This document shows positions 44,559 through 52,938 of a DNA stretch of 64,000 nucleotides, piece by piece. Below the pieces are notes generated by a model that did no database searches, was not told where the DNA came from, and saw only the letters and a list, made by a program, of their open reading frames with translations. The DNA comes from JAMXLO01 sp963799415. Lineage in GTDB: Bacteria; Pseudomonadota; Alphaproteobacteria; Acetobacterales; Acetobacteraceae. How positions within the stretch are numbered: the stretch's first letter is position 1; each line of letters starts with the position of its first letter. The position numbers and the translations under genes are program-made. Location of the stretch: the NCBI GenBank assembly GCA_963799415.1, contig CAWCXI010000045.1, forward strand, positions 62,001 through 126,000. The letters are read 5' to 3'.

Positions 44559-45604
44559 GTGACCGCGCTCAACGTGCCGCCAATCAGCGCGCTGCAACTG
44601 CTGGCCGATCGCGAGCTCGCTTTGACCGAGCCGCCCCCCCTCCCCCACCCGCTCCTGGTGAGGTCCAGCTTCGCGTCCGCTACGTCGGGCTCAACCATAT
44701 CGACGTATGGGGCTTCCGTGGCATGGCCTTCGCCAAACGCCAGTTCCCCCTCACGGTCGGCGCCGAGGCGGCGTGCGAGGTGGTTGCGGTCGGCGACGGC
44801 GTCACGACGCTCGCGCCCGGCGATCGCGTGGTGCCTTACGCCGCGCTGGTGTGTGGCACATGCCCCGCCTGCGCGCACGGTCGCGAGAACCTGTGCGAGA
44901 ACGTCGCAGGCGTGCGCGGCTTCCACGTCGATGGCTTCGCGCAGGCACTCACCAATCACCCCGCGCGCCTCACCGCCAAGCTGCCCGACGCGGTCGATCT
45001 GCGCGACGCCGCCTGTGTCGCTGTGGCCTATGCCACCGTCGACCACATGCTGTTCGACAATGCGCGACTTGAACCGGGCGAATGGATCCTGGTGCATGCC
45101 GGCGGCTCGGGCATCGGCAGCATCGCCATCCGCGTGGCAAAGGCACTCGGCTGCACGGTCATCACAACCGTCGGCAGCGACGACAAGGCGACGAAGGCTC
45201 GCGACCTCGGCGCGGATCACGTCATCAATTACCGCACAGACCGCTTCGAGGGCGTGGTGCGAAAGCTCACCGCCCGCAAGGGCGTCGACGTGGTCTTCGA
45301 GCATGTCGGCGCCGACACCTGGAGCGGCTCGCTGCTGTCGTTGCGGCGGGGTGGTCGCCTGGTGACGTGCGGTGCGACATCGGGACCATCCGGCAGCATC
45401 AACCTGATGCAGCTCTTCCAGCAGCAGTACCGCATCATCGGCTCGTTTGGTTCGCCGCTGCACTCGCTCGGCCGCGCGCTGGATCGCATCGCCTCCGGTG
45501 TGCGGCCGGTGATCGACACGGTTTATCCGCTTGCAGACTTCCGTGCTGGTCTCGAGCGGCTGGAAAGTCGCGACGTTTTCGGAAAGCTCCTTGTCGAGCT
45601 CTAA
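44559..45604 (+). pseudogene. adh2XL: Zinc-type alcohol dehydrogenase Adh2XL, -1 frameshift in a poly-C tract
   Basis: An MDR-family dehydrogenase of about 348 residues. From the GTG at 44559 (MTALNVPPISALQLLADRELALTEPPP) the frame fails in a C7 run (about 44633-44639). The rest continues in another frame as GEVQLRVRYVGLNHIDVWGFRG. The body has VGAEAACEVVAVG, CGTCPACAHGRENLCEN (structural zinc Cys), LVHAGGSGIGSIAIRVAK and INYRTDRFEG. One more C restores the frame. In rhizobial VLCFA clusters this gene accompanies lpxXL. An internal ATG at 44723 would give a truncated protein lacking the first strands. Confidence 0.84.
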
Positions 45605-46499
45605 ACTGGCGCGATACGTCTCGCTCTATGCTGACCGGCTGCTTGGCCGCTTGGTGAAGTACACGCTGGCGGCCCTCCGCCGCTCGGATCCCGACCGCGC
45701 CTCTGACTGGTGCGGCGCGATGGCTCGGCGCATCGGCCCGCTGACCCCTGCGCACCGCATTGGCCGCGGCAATCTTCGCGCCGCGTTCCCGGAAAAGGAC
45801 TCGGCATGGATCGCTGCGACATTGCGCGGCGCCTGGGACAATCTCGGTCGGGTCGCCGGCGAATACGTGCATCTCGGCCGGTTGTGGGACTATGACCCGG
45901 CGCATCCGCACGCAGGCCGCATGGTAACCGACGATGAGCACGTCTTCATCGAGTTACAGAACGACGGGAAACCCGCACTGTGCTTCGCGGCGCATCTCGG
46001 CAACTGGGAACTGCCGGCGGTGATGGCAGCGGCGCACGGCCTGCCATCCGCGGTGCTCTATCGGATGCCGAACAACAAGGCTGTCGCGCGCGAGATCGCC
46101 AGCATCCGGGCACCGCTGATGGGCCATCTGATCCGCAGCCGCGCGCAGGCGCCTTTGGAGATGGCCGCCGCTCTGGAACGCGGTGAGCACCTCGGCATGC
46201 TTGTGGATCAGCGTTTCTCGCGCGGTGTCGACGTGACGTTCTTCGGCAGGCGCTGCAAGGCAAACCCATCGATCGCTCGCCTCGCCCGCCAGTTCGATTG
46301 CCCGGTCGTCGGTGTGCGGGTGATCCGCCGGCCGGGCCATCGCTTCCGCATTGCGGCAGAGGGGCCGTTCGACCTGCCGCGCGGCGCCGACGGGAGGATC
46401 GATGTGCAGCAGTCCACCCAGATGATCACATCCGTGATCGAGCGCTGGGTGCGAGAAAACCCTGATCAGTGGCTATGGTTTCATCGTCGCTGGCGTTGA
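45591..46499 (+). CDS. lpxXL: Lipid A very-long-chain acyltransferase LpxXL
   Basis: A 302-residue LpxL/HtrB-type acyltransferase. The HxxxxE motif is HLGNWE near residue 130, followed by YRMPNNKAVAREI, MLVDQRFSRGVDVTFFGRRC near 205, and the closing NPDQWLWFHRRWR. A hydrophobic N-terminal helix anchors it in the inner membrane. It transfers the AcpXL-bound chain to the lipid A precursor. The start is TTG 45591, overlapping the adh end by 14 bases with GGAAAG upstream; the frame is open further but is antisimilar there. Confidence 0.9.
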   Translation: MSSSKLARYVSLYADRLLGRLVKYTLAALRRSDPDRASDWCGAMARRIGPLTPAHRIGRGNLRAAFPEKDSAWIAATLRGAWDNLGRVAGEYVHLGRLWDYDPAHPHAGRMVTDDEHVFIELQNDGKPALCFAAHLGNWELPAVMAAAHGLPSAVLYRMPNNKAVAREIASIRAPLMGHLIRSRAQAPLEMAAALERGEHLGMLVDQRFSRGVDVTFFGRRCKANPSIARLARQFDCPVVGVRVIRRPGHRFRIAAEGPFDLPRGADGRIDVQQSTQMITSVIERWVRENPDQWLWFHRRWR

Positions 46500-46596
46500 T
46501 GCTCACAGGCATGTCATCCCGTGGCGTGGAGACTTGCCACAATTGCGGCACGTCGGGCTCGTAACCAATTGCCACAATCGTGAAGGAGAACCCAAG

Positions 46597-47109
46597 ATGC
46601 GTTCCCTGGCACTGTCATTCACTGTGCTGGCCGGCTTGGTCGGCACGCCTGTGCTGGCCCAGACCGCGGTGCCCACCAACGCGCAGGGTGTGCCGCCTGG
46701 CACCAACCCGGTGACAGGCGCGCGACCTGGCAACGATGTCGGTACCGGCATGTCGATGCCGATGGGCACGCGCGCGAGCAACATCGATGCGAGCGATACG
46801 CGCTCGACGATTGCGCCGAATTTGCCGAGCCCATCGCTCGGTCCGGATGCCAGCCCGGTCGATCTCCTGCGCGCCGCGCAAGCCTCGTTGCAGGCCGGCC
46901 GTACCGGCGAGGCACAGCAGTCGCTCGAGATGGCGCAGACGCGTCTGCTCAGTCGTTCCGTGCCGATGGGCCAGACCAATAATCCAAGCGACAACCCGGC
47001 GGTGACGCAGATCTCGCAGGCCTTGCAGGCGCTGGCTGCGCGCGATCGGGCGCAGGCCATGCAGTTCATCCAGGCGGCGATCCCAGCAGCGACGGCGTCT
47101 TCGCAATAG
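46597..47109 (+). CDS. Periplasmic hypothetical protein
   Basis: A 170-residue protein with a clear signal peptide (MRSLALSFTVLAGLVG ... VLAQT, cleavage probably after Ala21). The mature part is rich in Thr, Pro, Gly and Ala at the N-terminus, then helical: LLRAAQASLQAGRTGEAQQSLEMAQTRL and ISQALQALAARDRAQAMQF. The helical part resembles small periplasmic proteins repeated in Acetobacteraceae, but I cannot assign a function. GAAGGAGAA precedes the ATG. It stands alone, with about 100 bases after lpxXL. Confidence 0.78.
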   Translation: MRSLALSFTVLAGLVGTPVLAQTAVPTNAQGVPPGTNPVTGARPGNDVGTGMSMPMGTRASNIDASDTRSTIAPNLPSPSLGPDASPVDLLRAAQASLQAGRTGEAQQSLEMAQTRLLSRSVPMGQTNNPSDNPAVTQISQALQALAARDRAQAMQFIQAAIPAATASSQ

Positions 47110-47176
47110 GTCGCAGTAGGTCCGTACGCCTTGCCTGCCCCGCCACAACCGTCCAGAGTAACGACGATGTGTTAGC

Positions 47177-48316
47177 GTGGACGGTGTGGCGGTGGCGGAG
47201 CCAGACGAGGATTTGACTGAACGAACGATCAGCTTCCGCAGCGATGTCGAGCCGCGGCCGCAGATCGAGACAGCAGCGCACCTGTTGCTGATCCTGGCCG
47301 ACAACGCGCCGCCTCGCCACGTAACGTTGGGCCTGTCGCCCTTGACCGTCGGTCGTACCGCTCCGGCCGAGGTAGTTCTGGAAGGCAGCTCGGTTTCGCG
47401 TCGGCACTGCCGACTGGAACGTCAGGACGACAGCGTCGTGCTGACCGATCTTGGTTCGACCAACGGTACTTTTGTCGACGGCGAACGTGTTAGCGACCCG
47501 GTGGTGCTGGAGGATGGGGCGCGAATCACGGTCGGCGCGCATGCACTGAGCTATCATCGGCGCAGCCCGCAGGAACTGGCGGGCTGGGAGGCATTGGATC
47601 GCGAGCTCGGCGAGGCCAGCGACTATGTGCTGTCGGTGCTTCCGCCGCCCATCATCGCCGGGCCGGTGCAGGCGGAGTGGTTCTATCAGCCCTGCACGCG
47701 TCTCGGTGGCGATGCGTTCGGTTACCAGATGTTGGATTCCCGTTGCTTCGCCGCTTTCATGCTTGACGTTGCGGGACACGGCGCAGGATCGGCGCTGTTC
47801 TCTGTGACTGTGGCGAACGTGCTCCGTCAGCGCATGTTGCCGGAGGTGGATTTCCGCAATCCGGGCGCGGTGATCCGCGGGCTCAACCGCATGTTTCCAA
47901 TGGAACAGCACAACAATCTGTTCTTCACGATGTGGTACGGCGTCTACGACGTCGCGGATCGCGTGGTGAGCTTCGCGACGGCGGGCCACCATCCGGCCTA
48001 TCTGCTGGCGCCTGATGCGGCGCAGCCAATGCCATTGGGTACGCGCAATCCATCGATTGGCATCAGTGCGGATCGCGAGGTCGCCGCCTCACGCGCGGCG
48101 GTGATGCCGGGCAGTTCGCTGTTCCTGTTCAGCGACGGCGTGTTCGAGATCACCGATCATGCAGGGCGCGAATGGGATCTCTCGCAGATACTGTCGCTGC
48201 TGCCGGTCATGGCCGGACCGGGCGGCCCACGCCGCCTGTATGACAAGGTCCGCATGACGGCGCGACCGGGCCCGCTGGAGGATGATTTCTCCGCGCTGGC
48301 AATTCGCTTCATTTGA
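47177..48316 (+). CDS. FHA domain - PP2C/SpoIIE-type serine phosphatase
   Basis: A 379-residue two-domain signalling protein. The FHA domain (about 45-130) has LTVGRTAPAEVVLEGSSVSRRHC and LGSTNGTFVDGERV, the phospho-Thr-binding residues. The C-terminal PPM phosphatase (about 165-379) has the metal motifs CTRLGGDAFGY and MLDVAGHGAGSALF, AGHHPAYL, and LFSDGVFEI. It likely dephosphorylates an anti-sigma-factor antagonist or other phosphoprotein while docking on phospho-Thr. There is no cognate kinase or antagonist nearby. GTG start 47177. Confidence 0.9.
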   Translation: MDGVAVAEPDEDLTERTISFRSDVEPRPQIETAAHLLLILADNAPPRHVTLGLSPLTVGRTAPAEVVLEGSSVSRRHCRLERQDDSVVLTDLGSTNGTFVDGERVSDPVVLEDGARITVGAHALSYHRRSPQELAGWEALDRELGEASDYVLSVLPPPIIAGPVQAEWFYQPCTRLGGDAFGYQMLDSRCFAAFMLDVAGHGAGSALFSVTVANVLRQRMLPEVDFRNPGAVIRGLNRMFPMEQHNNLFFTMWYGVYDVADRVVSFATAGHHPAYLLAPDAAQPMPLGTRNPSIGISADREVAASRAAVMPGSSLFLFSDGVFEITDHAGREWDLSQILSLLPVMAGPGGPRRLYDKVRMTARPGPLEDDFSALAIRFI

Positions 48317-48326
48317 GGACATCCAC

Positions 48327-49304
48327 ATGGCCGACCTGCCGCTTCGACTGACAAGCGCTGACTATGCGCGCGTGATGCCGCTTGCGGTCGGTAACGTAAA
48401 GCCAGACGGCATTGATCTGACCATGGTGTTGGGGCGCGAAGGTTCGTGGCCGGCCCGCGCCGAGATGCTGCGTCGCGCCGCGAGCGATCCGACGGTACAA
48501 GGCGGCGAGTCCTCGATGGCCGGACATCTGCGCCGGATCGACCAGGGCGACCGCAGCCTGGTTGCGCTGCCGGTATTCCCGCTGCGCAATTTCACCGGCC
48601 GCGATCTGTACGTGCGCAAAGCCGGGCCGATAAAAACCCCGGCGGATCTGCGTGGCAGGCGCGTCGGGATGTACGACTGGGTAGCAAGCGGCTCGATCTG
48701 GTACCGGCATTTCCTGCGCTTCATCGGGGTACCGCCCGAGGACCTGCAATGGACCATCGGCCCGGTGGACGAACCGAATATCACCAGTCACGTCTATACG
48801 CTGCCGGAGGATGTGCGCGCCGCTCCGGAGGGTCGCGCGCTGGCCGAGATGCTGGTCGCCAGCGAACTGGACGCGATCTACAGCCCGCCGCGGCCTCGGC
48901 GGTATCATCCGGTAGACGGACCGATCGCGCGCCTGTTCCCCGACATACGCACGATCGAGCGGCAGTATTTCCGTGCCACGCGCATGTTTCCGCCGCAACA
49001 TCTCATCGTTCTCCGACGCGATGCCTGGCAGCAGAACAAATGGATAGCGCGTTCTCTGACCGATGCATTTGCCCGCTGCACGGAGACGTTCGGCAAGGCT
49101 CAGCGATCGTTCCCGTATGTGTCGCCTTGGCTTGATGCGGAGCTGGAGGAGACCGAGGCGCTGATGGGCGCCGACTTCCACGCCGATGGTTTCGAGCGGA
49201 ACCGCGCAACCATCGAGGTGTTCGCCGAACAGGCACACCTCGCCGGCATCGTGACAAGACGCATCAGTGCGGAGGAGTACTTCGCCGAGTTCCTGGAGAG
49301 TTAG
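48327..49304 (+). CDS. Periplasmic-binding-protein-fold protein, 4,5-dihydroxyphthalate decarboxylase family
   Basis: A 325-residue type II binding-protein fold without a signal peptide. RLTSADYARVMPLAVGNVKPDGIDLT, FPLRNFTGRDLYVRK, DLRGRRVGMYDWVASGSIWYRHFL and QQNKWIARSLTDAF match the family that includes 4,5-dihydroxyphthalate decarboxylase (Pht5). The absence of a signal peptide and of ABC permeases favours an enzyme over a transporter subunit. Substrate not known. ATG 48327 has GAGGA upstream and lies 10 bases after the phosphatase gene. Confidence 0.8.
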   Translation: MADLPLRLTSADYARVMPLAVGNVKPDGIDLTMVLGREGSWPARAEMLRRAASDPTVQGGESSMAGHLRRIDQGDRSLVALPVFPLRNFTGRDLYVRKAGPIKTPADLRGRRVGMYDWVASGSIWYRHFLRFIGVPPEDLQWTIGPVDEPNITSHVYTLPEDVRAAPEGRALAEMLVASELDAIYSPPRPRRYHPVDGPIARLFPDIRTIERQYFRATRMFPPQHLIVLRRDAWQQNKWIARSLTDAFARCTETFGKAQRSFPYVSPWLDAELEETEALMGADFHADGFERNRATIEVFAEQAHLAGIVTRRISAEEYFAEFLES

Positions 49305-49308
49305 TTCA

Positions 49309-49836
49309 TCACGTCTGGAACAACCCGGTCAACTCGATGCCGGGCGGGTCGAGCGCGATTGTTCCCTCGCGAATGATGCGGGTCGTGATGCCGCCGGCGT
49401 CGTCACGCTGATGGTGGATGACGGCAAGGTTCCGCGTCGTGACAATGAGATAGTGCCGCACCGAGGGAATGCGGAAATAACCCTCAAGCTTGCTCCCAGA
49501 ATCGCGCCTGGCAGATGACGGCGAGACGACCTCGACCACAATGAGCGGATCCGGCACCTCGACGGCATTGTCGTCCAGCGGGAAGCCGCAGCGGACCAGC
49601 GCGTCCGGCTCATACACCGTGTCGGCGTCAACCCGGACCGTCATACCGTCCGGAAAGGCCTCGCACGACGCCCCAGCAGACTTGATCGCCTGCACCAGGG
49701 CCTCGCAGATCCGGTGCTTGAGGCGCGCATGGGCGGCACGTTCCGGTGCCATACCCACCACCTCGCCGGCGACAAGTTCGTAGCGCTGGCCTTCGGGCTG
49801 CTGCATCGCCCAGGCGATGAATTCATCGGCGGTCAT
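49309..49836 (-). CDS. Uma2 family PD-(D/E)XK endonuclease-like protein
   Basis: A 175-residue Uma2/DUF820 protein. It has MTADEFIAWAMQQPEGQRYELVAGEVV, ARLKHRICEAL, TVYEPDALVRC near 95 (Asp of PD) and PLIVVEVVSPSSARRD near 115 (ExV of ExK), then KLEGYFRIPSVRHYLIV. Uma2 proteins have a restriction-like nuclease fold and often occur as solitary genes; function is unproven. The start at 49836 lacks an obvious Shine-Dalgarno; the frame is open upstream. It ends 5 bases from the preceding convergent gene. Confidence 0.82.
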   Translation of the reverse strand: MTADEFIAWAMQQPEGQRYELVAGEVVGMAPERAAHARLKHRICEALVQAIKSAGASCEAFPDGMTVRVDADTVYEPDALVRCGFPLDDNAVEVPDPLIVVEVVSPSSARRDSGSKLEGYFRIPSVRHYLIVTTRNLAVIHHQRDDAGGITTRIIREGTIALDPPGIELTGLFQT

Positions 49837-50005
49837 GCGGGCGGGCGCGGGCGCACTCGTGCGGCGGCTACCATGACTATGCGAGCCATCGGAGGCAAGT
49901 CTCGCCGGCAGCGCCAGGAGCCAGGATAGAGAAGATTGCGCGAAAGGACTTTCGCAGGTGCGGCATAAGCCCCATGCTAGCGCCAATCTGAATACTGAGG
50001 CATGC

Positions 50006-50605
50006 ATGGCCGAGACCGTACACGCCACACCGGAAGCCACAACCGGCGACACCTCGCCGGTTGTGGTGGTGAAGAAATATGCCAACCGGCGGCTCTATAA
50101 TACGGAAACCTCCAGCTACATCACCCTGGACAATCTGGCGGACATGGTGCGCCAGGGGCGCGACTTCGTGGTGTACGACGCCAAGACGGGCGAGGACATC
50201 ACCCGCAGCGTGCTGACCCAGATCATAGTGGAGGAGGAGGGCAAGGGACGCGCCCTCCTGCCAACCGCCTTCCTACGCCAGCTCATTGGCTTCTACGGCG
50301 ACCAGATGCAGAGCCTGGTACCGCGGTTCCTCGAGCAGGCGATGGGGGCATTCTCCCAGCAACAAGAGCAGATGCGGGCGACGATGCAGAAGACCATGGG
50401 CTCGATCGGCACCATGTTCCCGTTCGGCAATATGGAGGAGGTAGGGCGCCAGAACATGGCGATGATGGAGCGGGCGCTCAGTCTCTTCTCGCCGTTCTAT
50501 CGGCCGGAAACGGCAGACACCAGCCAGGCACAGGAAATCGCGGCACTGCGCGCCGAGGTGGAGAACCTGCGTCAGCAGCTCGAGGACGCGAAGACCAAGC
50601 CCTGA
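50006..50605 (+). CDS. phaR: Polyhydroxyalkanoate synthesis repressor PhaR
   Basis: A 199-residue DNA-binding repressor. The N-terminal PHB/PHA-binding domain reads VVVKKYANRRLYNTETSSYITLDNLADMVRQG, then FVVYDAKTGEDITRSVLTQIIVEEE, both diagnostic. The C-terminal half is Gln/Met-rich and helical, ending in a short coiled coil (LRAEVENLRQQLED). PhaR represses phasin and pha genes and is released by PHA granules. No pha biosynthesis gene lies in the window. GAGG precedes the ATG. Confidence 0.94.
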   Translation: MAETVHATPEATTGDTSPVVVVKKYANRRLYNTETSSYITLDNLADMVRQGRDFVVYDAKTGEDITRSVLTQIIVEEEGKGRALLPTAFLRQLIGFYGDQMQSLVPRFLEQAMGAFSQQQEQMRATMQKTMGSIGTMFPFGNMEEVGRQNMAMMERALSLFSPFYRPETADTSQAQEIAALRAEVENLRQQLEDAKTKP

Positions 50606-50614
50606 TCGCCGCCC

Positions 50615-51244
50615 CTACGCGGCCGCCCGGCGGGCCTTGGCGATGAAGGCGCGAATGAGCGCCGGATCCTTGACGCCGCGGCGGCTTTCGACACCCGAGG
50701 ACACATCCACCGCGTTGGCGCCCGTGCTATGGATGGCCTCCCCGACGTTGTCAGCGGTCAGTCCACCGGCGAGAATCCAGGGCGCCGGCGCGGCCCAGCC
50801 TCGCAGCAGCAACCAATCGAACCGGGTGGCATTGCCGCCCGGCCGGGCGGCGCCCGGCGGCGGCTTCGCTTCCATCACCAACCGGTCGGCAACGCCGGTT
50901 TCGGTAGGCAGATCGTCGGCGGATCCGATGCCGACCGCCTGCCAGATCGGCAGGCCAAAGCGGACGCGCAACGCCGGCAGGTCCAACGCGCCGTAGAGCT
51001 GGAGGATCTCCAGCCGCACAGTATCAAGCACATTGGCAATGGCCTCCGGCGTGGGATCGACGAACAACCCCACCCGCGGCGGCCCGCCCGACGCGCGGGC
51101 CGATAGAGCCGCGGCCTTCGCCGGGGTGACGTAGCGGGGCGAGGGAGGAAAGAAATTGAACCCTACCCAGTCGGCGCCGGCAGCTACTGCGGTGTCGAAC
51201 GCCGCCGGATCGGTGATTCCACAGATCTTCACCTGCACGGTCAT
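50615..51244 (-). CDS. trpF: Phosphoribosylanthranilate isomerase
   Basis: A 209-residue TIM barrel of tryptophan synthesis. The catalytic Cys is in VKICGITDPAA (residues 5-12), followed by ADWVGFNFFPPSPRYV, VGLFVD, LQLYG, LLLRGWAAPAPWILAGGL and VDVSSGVESRRGVKD. The start overlaps the stop of the lapA-like gene by 4 bases. In related genomes trpB follows; here the next gene, phaR, faces the other way, so the trp genes are split. Confidence 0.94.
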   Translation of the reverse strand: MTVQVKICGITDPAAFDTAVAAGADWVGFNFFPPSPRYVTPAKAAALSARASGGPPRVGLFVDPTPEAIANVLDTVRLEILQLYGALDLPALRVRFGLPIWQAVGIGSADDLPTETGVADRLVMEAKPPPGAARPGGNATRFDWLLLRGWAAPAPWILAGGLTADNVGEAIHSTGANAVDVSSGVESRRGVKDPALIRAFIAKARRAAA

Positions 51245-51531
51245 GGCAATGGCGCCGGCGGCAGCCGCATCTTCAGGTCCTGCACCTGTGCCTCCAGCAG
51301 CCTTACTGTCTGCTCCGCGTGGCGTGCGCGGCGCCGTTGGCCAAGTTCCGACAGCCAGACGATAGAGCCGCCGGCCAGGAAGGCGATGGCCATCGCACCT
51401 AGTATTGTCAGCGACAGAGGCAGTTGCAGCGTGTAGTCGCTGGGCCAAAGCCCCAGGCGAACCGGCAGGGTGTTCGACAGCGCGAACAGCACCAGCAACA
51501 GTAGCAGCGGCAATGCTATCAGCAGGCGCAT
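51241..51531 (-). CDS. lapA: LapA-domain membrane protein
   Basis: A 96-residue protein with two transmembrane helices (about 3-22 and 40-60) separated by LPVRLGLWPSDYTLQLP, and a cytoplasmic coiled coil (HAEQTVRLLEAQVQDLKMRL). This is the lipopolysaccharide assembly protein A (DUF1049) layout. In E. coli LapA works with LapB to control LpxC degradation. It is co-translated with trpF (ATGA) and preceded by a palindromic repeat pair and ihfB. Confidence 0.82.
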   Translation of the reverse strand: MRLLIALPLLLLLVLFALSNTLPVRLGLWPSDYTLQLPLSLTILGAMAIAFLAGGSIVWLSELGQRRRARHAEQTVRLLEAQVQDLKMRLPPAPLP

Positions 51532-51546
51532 GACCCACCAAACCTC

Positions 51547-51644
51547 TTCTCCCCCTCCCCTTGCGGGAGGGGGTTGGGAGGAGGGGGCAAAGAATGCGCC
51601 GCTACTCCCTCCCTCCAACCCCCTCCCGCAGGAGGAGGGGGATA
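51547..51644. repeat. Inverted pair of G/C-rich palindromic repeats between ihfB and lapA
   Basis: Two opposed copies (51547-51588 and 51605-51644) of the window-wide repeat in the junction between ihfB and lapA, all on the minus strand. The second copy differs slightly (CCTCCTGC...). It may terminate or attenuate transcription between the two genes. Confidence 0.9.
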
Positions 51645-51646
51645 GA

Positions 51647-51961
51647 TTATCCCGTATTTACTGCACGTTGCGACCCTGTCCTGCCTCGGTTGACCCGGTC
51701 GCGCAACTCCTTGCCGGCCTTGAAGAACGGCACGGCCTTCTCGTCCACTGGCACCGCCTCGCCAGTGCGCGGGTTGCGCCCGGTGCGTGCATTGCGCCGC
51801 TTCACCGTGAAGGCGCCGAAGCCACGCAACTCGACCCGCTCGCCGCGCGCCAAGGCGACGGTGATTTGATCGAAAATCGTCGCCACGATGAGCTCGACGT
51901 CGGCACCCCGCAGATGCGGGTTGTTGTCGGCGAGTTCCGCGATGAGTTCCGATTTTGTCAT
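51647..51961 (-). CDS. ihfB: Integration host factor subunit beta
   Basis: A 104-residue HU/IHF-family DNA-bending protein. MTKSELIAELADNNPHL, VATIFDQITVALARGERVELRGFGAF and the beta-arm RRNARTGRNPRTGE with the intercalating Pro are clear. The length and the position directly after sppA and rpsA (minus strand) match alphaproteobacterial ihfB. The last residues run up to the palindromic repeat. Confidence 0.94.
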   Translation of the reverse strand: MTKSELIAELADNNPHLRGADVELIVATIFDQITVALARGERVELRGFGAFTVKRRNARTGRNPRTGEAVPVDEKAVPFFKAGKELRDRVNRGRTGSQRAVNTG

Positions 51962-51984
51962 GACCCCGACAGGCGAGTGGCAGT

Positions 51985-52908
51985 TCAGCCTCCGAAACGT
52001 TGCCAGAGCAACCGCGTGCCGTCAAGCATAACTCCTTGGGGAAAAAGGCTTTTCCATACCGCATCGAACATCCAGCCCAGGCTCGACGAGAACGCTCGGC
52101 TAGCCAGGCCGCTTGTCGAGACATCCTCCACCTGCAAATCGGCCGGGATGTTCTTTTGTTTCGCCAGCCACAGCCGCGCGTCCTGCTCGCCGCCGATTGC
52201 ATCGACCAAGCCGAGTTTCAGGGCCTGTCGTCCGGTATACGCCCGCCCATCCGCCAACTCGCGCACCCGGGCATCATCCATGTGCCGGCCGCTCGCGACC
52301 ATACCGACGAACTGGTCATACATGTCCATCACCAGACCCTGCAGAACCTCCCTGCCTTGCGGCGACAGCGGCTTGGTGAAGCTGGGTTGGTCCTTGAGCG
52401 GTCCGGACGTGATCGCCTCGGCGTTTACGCCGATTGATTTCAGCAGGCCGGACACCTCACCAGTCTCCAGCAGCACACCGATCGAACCGGTCAGCGTGGC
52501 CTCACGCGCGAAGATGCGCGCGGCCGGCACAGCGATCATATAGCCGGCCGACGCCGCAACGCCGCCCATGACCGCGACGACGGGCTTTTTCTCGGCAACC
52601 CGGGCAATCGCGTCGTGTAGCCCCTCACCGCCCGCCACGCTGCCGCCCGGGCTGTCGATTGCCACGATCAGCGCCTTCACGTTGGCATTGTCAGCCAGCT
52701 TGGTCACGGCCTCGTCGAGCTTGCGGTCACCGCTGATGATCCCGCTGACGGTCAGGCGGGCCACATGCGAACGGCCGAAACCGACGTGCTCGCCGCGCAG
52801 AACCACCAGAACGGCGGCCAGCACAGCGAGCACGGCCAAGCTGCGCCAGAAAAACAGCCGACGTTTCAGCCGCCGCCGGTCAAGTAGCAGGTCCGTCTCC
52901 AGACTCAT
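51985..52908 (-). CDS. sppA: Signal peptide peptidase SppA
   Basis: A 307-residue membrane-bound serine protease. One N-terminal transmembrane helix (about 21-42) precedes the ClpP-like fold: ALIVAIDSPGGSVAGGEGL near 80, the nucleophile Ser in GVAASAGYMIAVPA near 120, TLTGSIGV near 140, and a catalytic Lys expected near GPLKDQPSF. This is the short form, half the size of E. coli SppA. It degrades cleaved signal peptides. It lies between rpsA and ihfB in a minus-strand operon. Confidence 0.93.
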   Translation of the reverse strand: MSLETDLLLDRRRLKRRLFFWRSLAVLAVLAAVLVVLRGEHVGFGRSHVARLTVSGIISGDRKLDEAVTKLADNANVKALIVAIDSPGGSVAGGEGLHDAIARVAEKKPVVAVMGGVAASAGYMIAVPAARIFAREATLTGSIGVLLETGEVSGLLKSIGVNAEAITSGPLKDQPSFTKPLSPQGREVLQGLVMDMYDQFVGMVASGRHMDDARVRELADGRAYTGRQALKLGLVDAIGGEQDARLWLAKQKNIPADLQVEDVSTSGLASRAFSSSLGWMFDAVWKSLFPQGVMLDGTRLLWQRFGG

Positions 52909-52938
52909 CTGCAGTGATCAGGCGACCACCGGCCGGCT

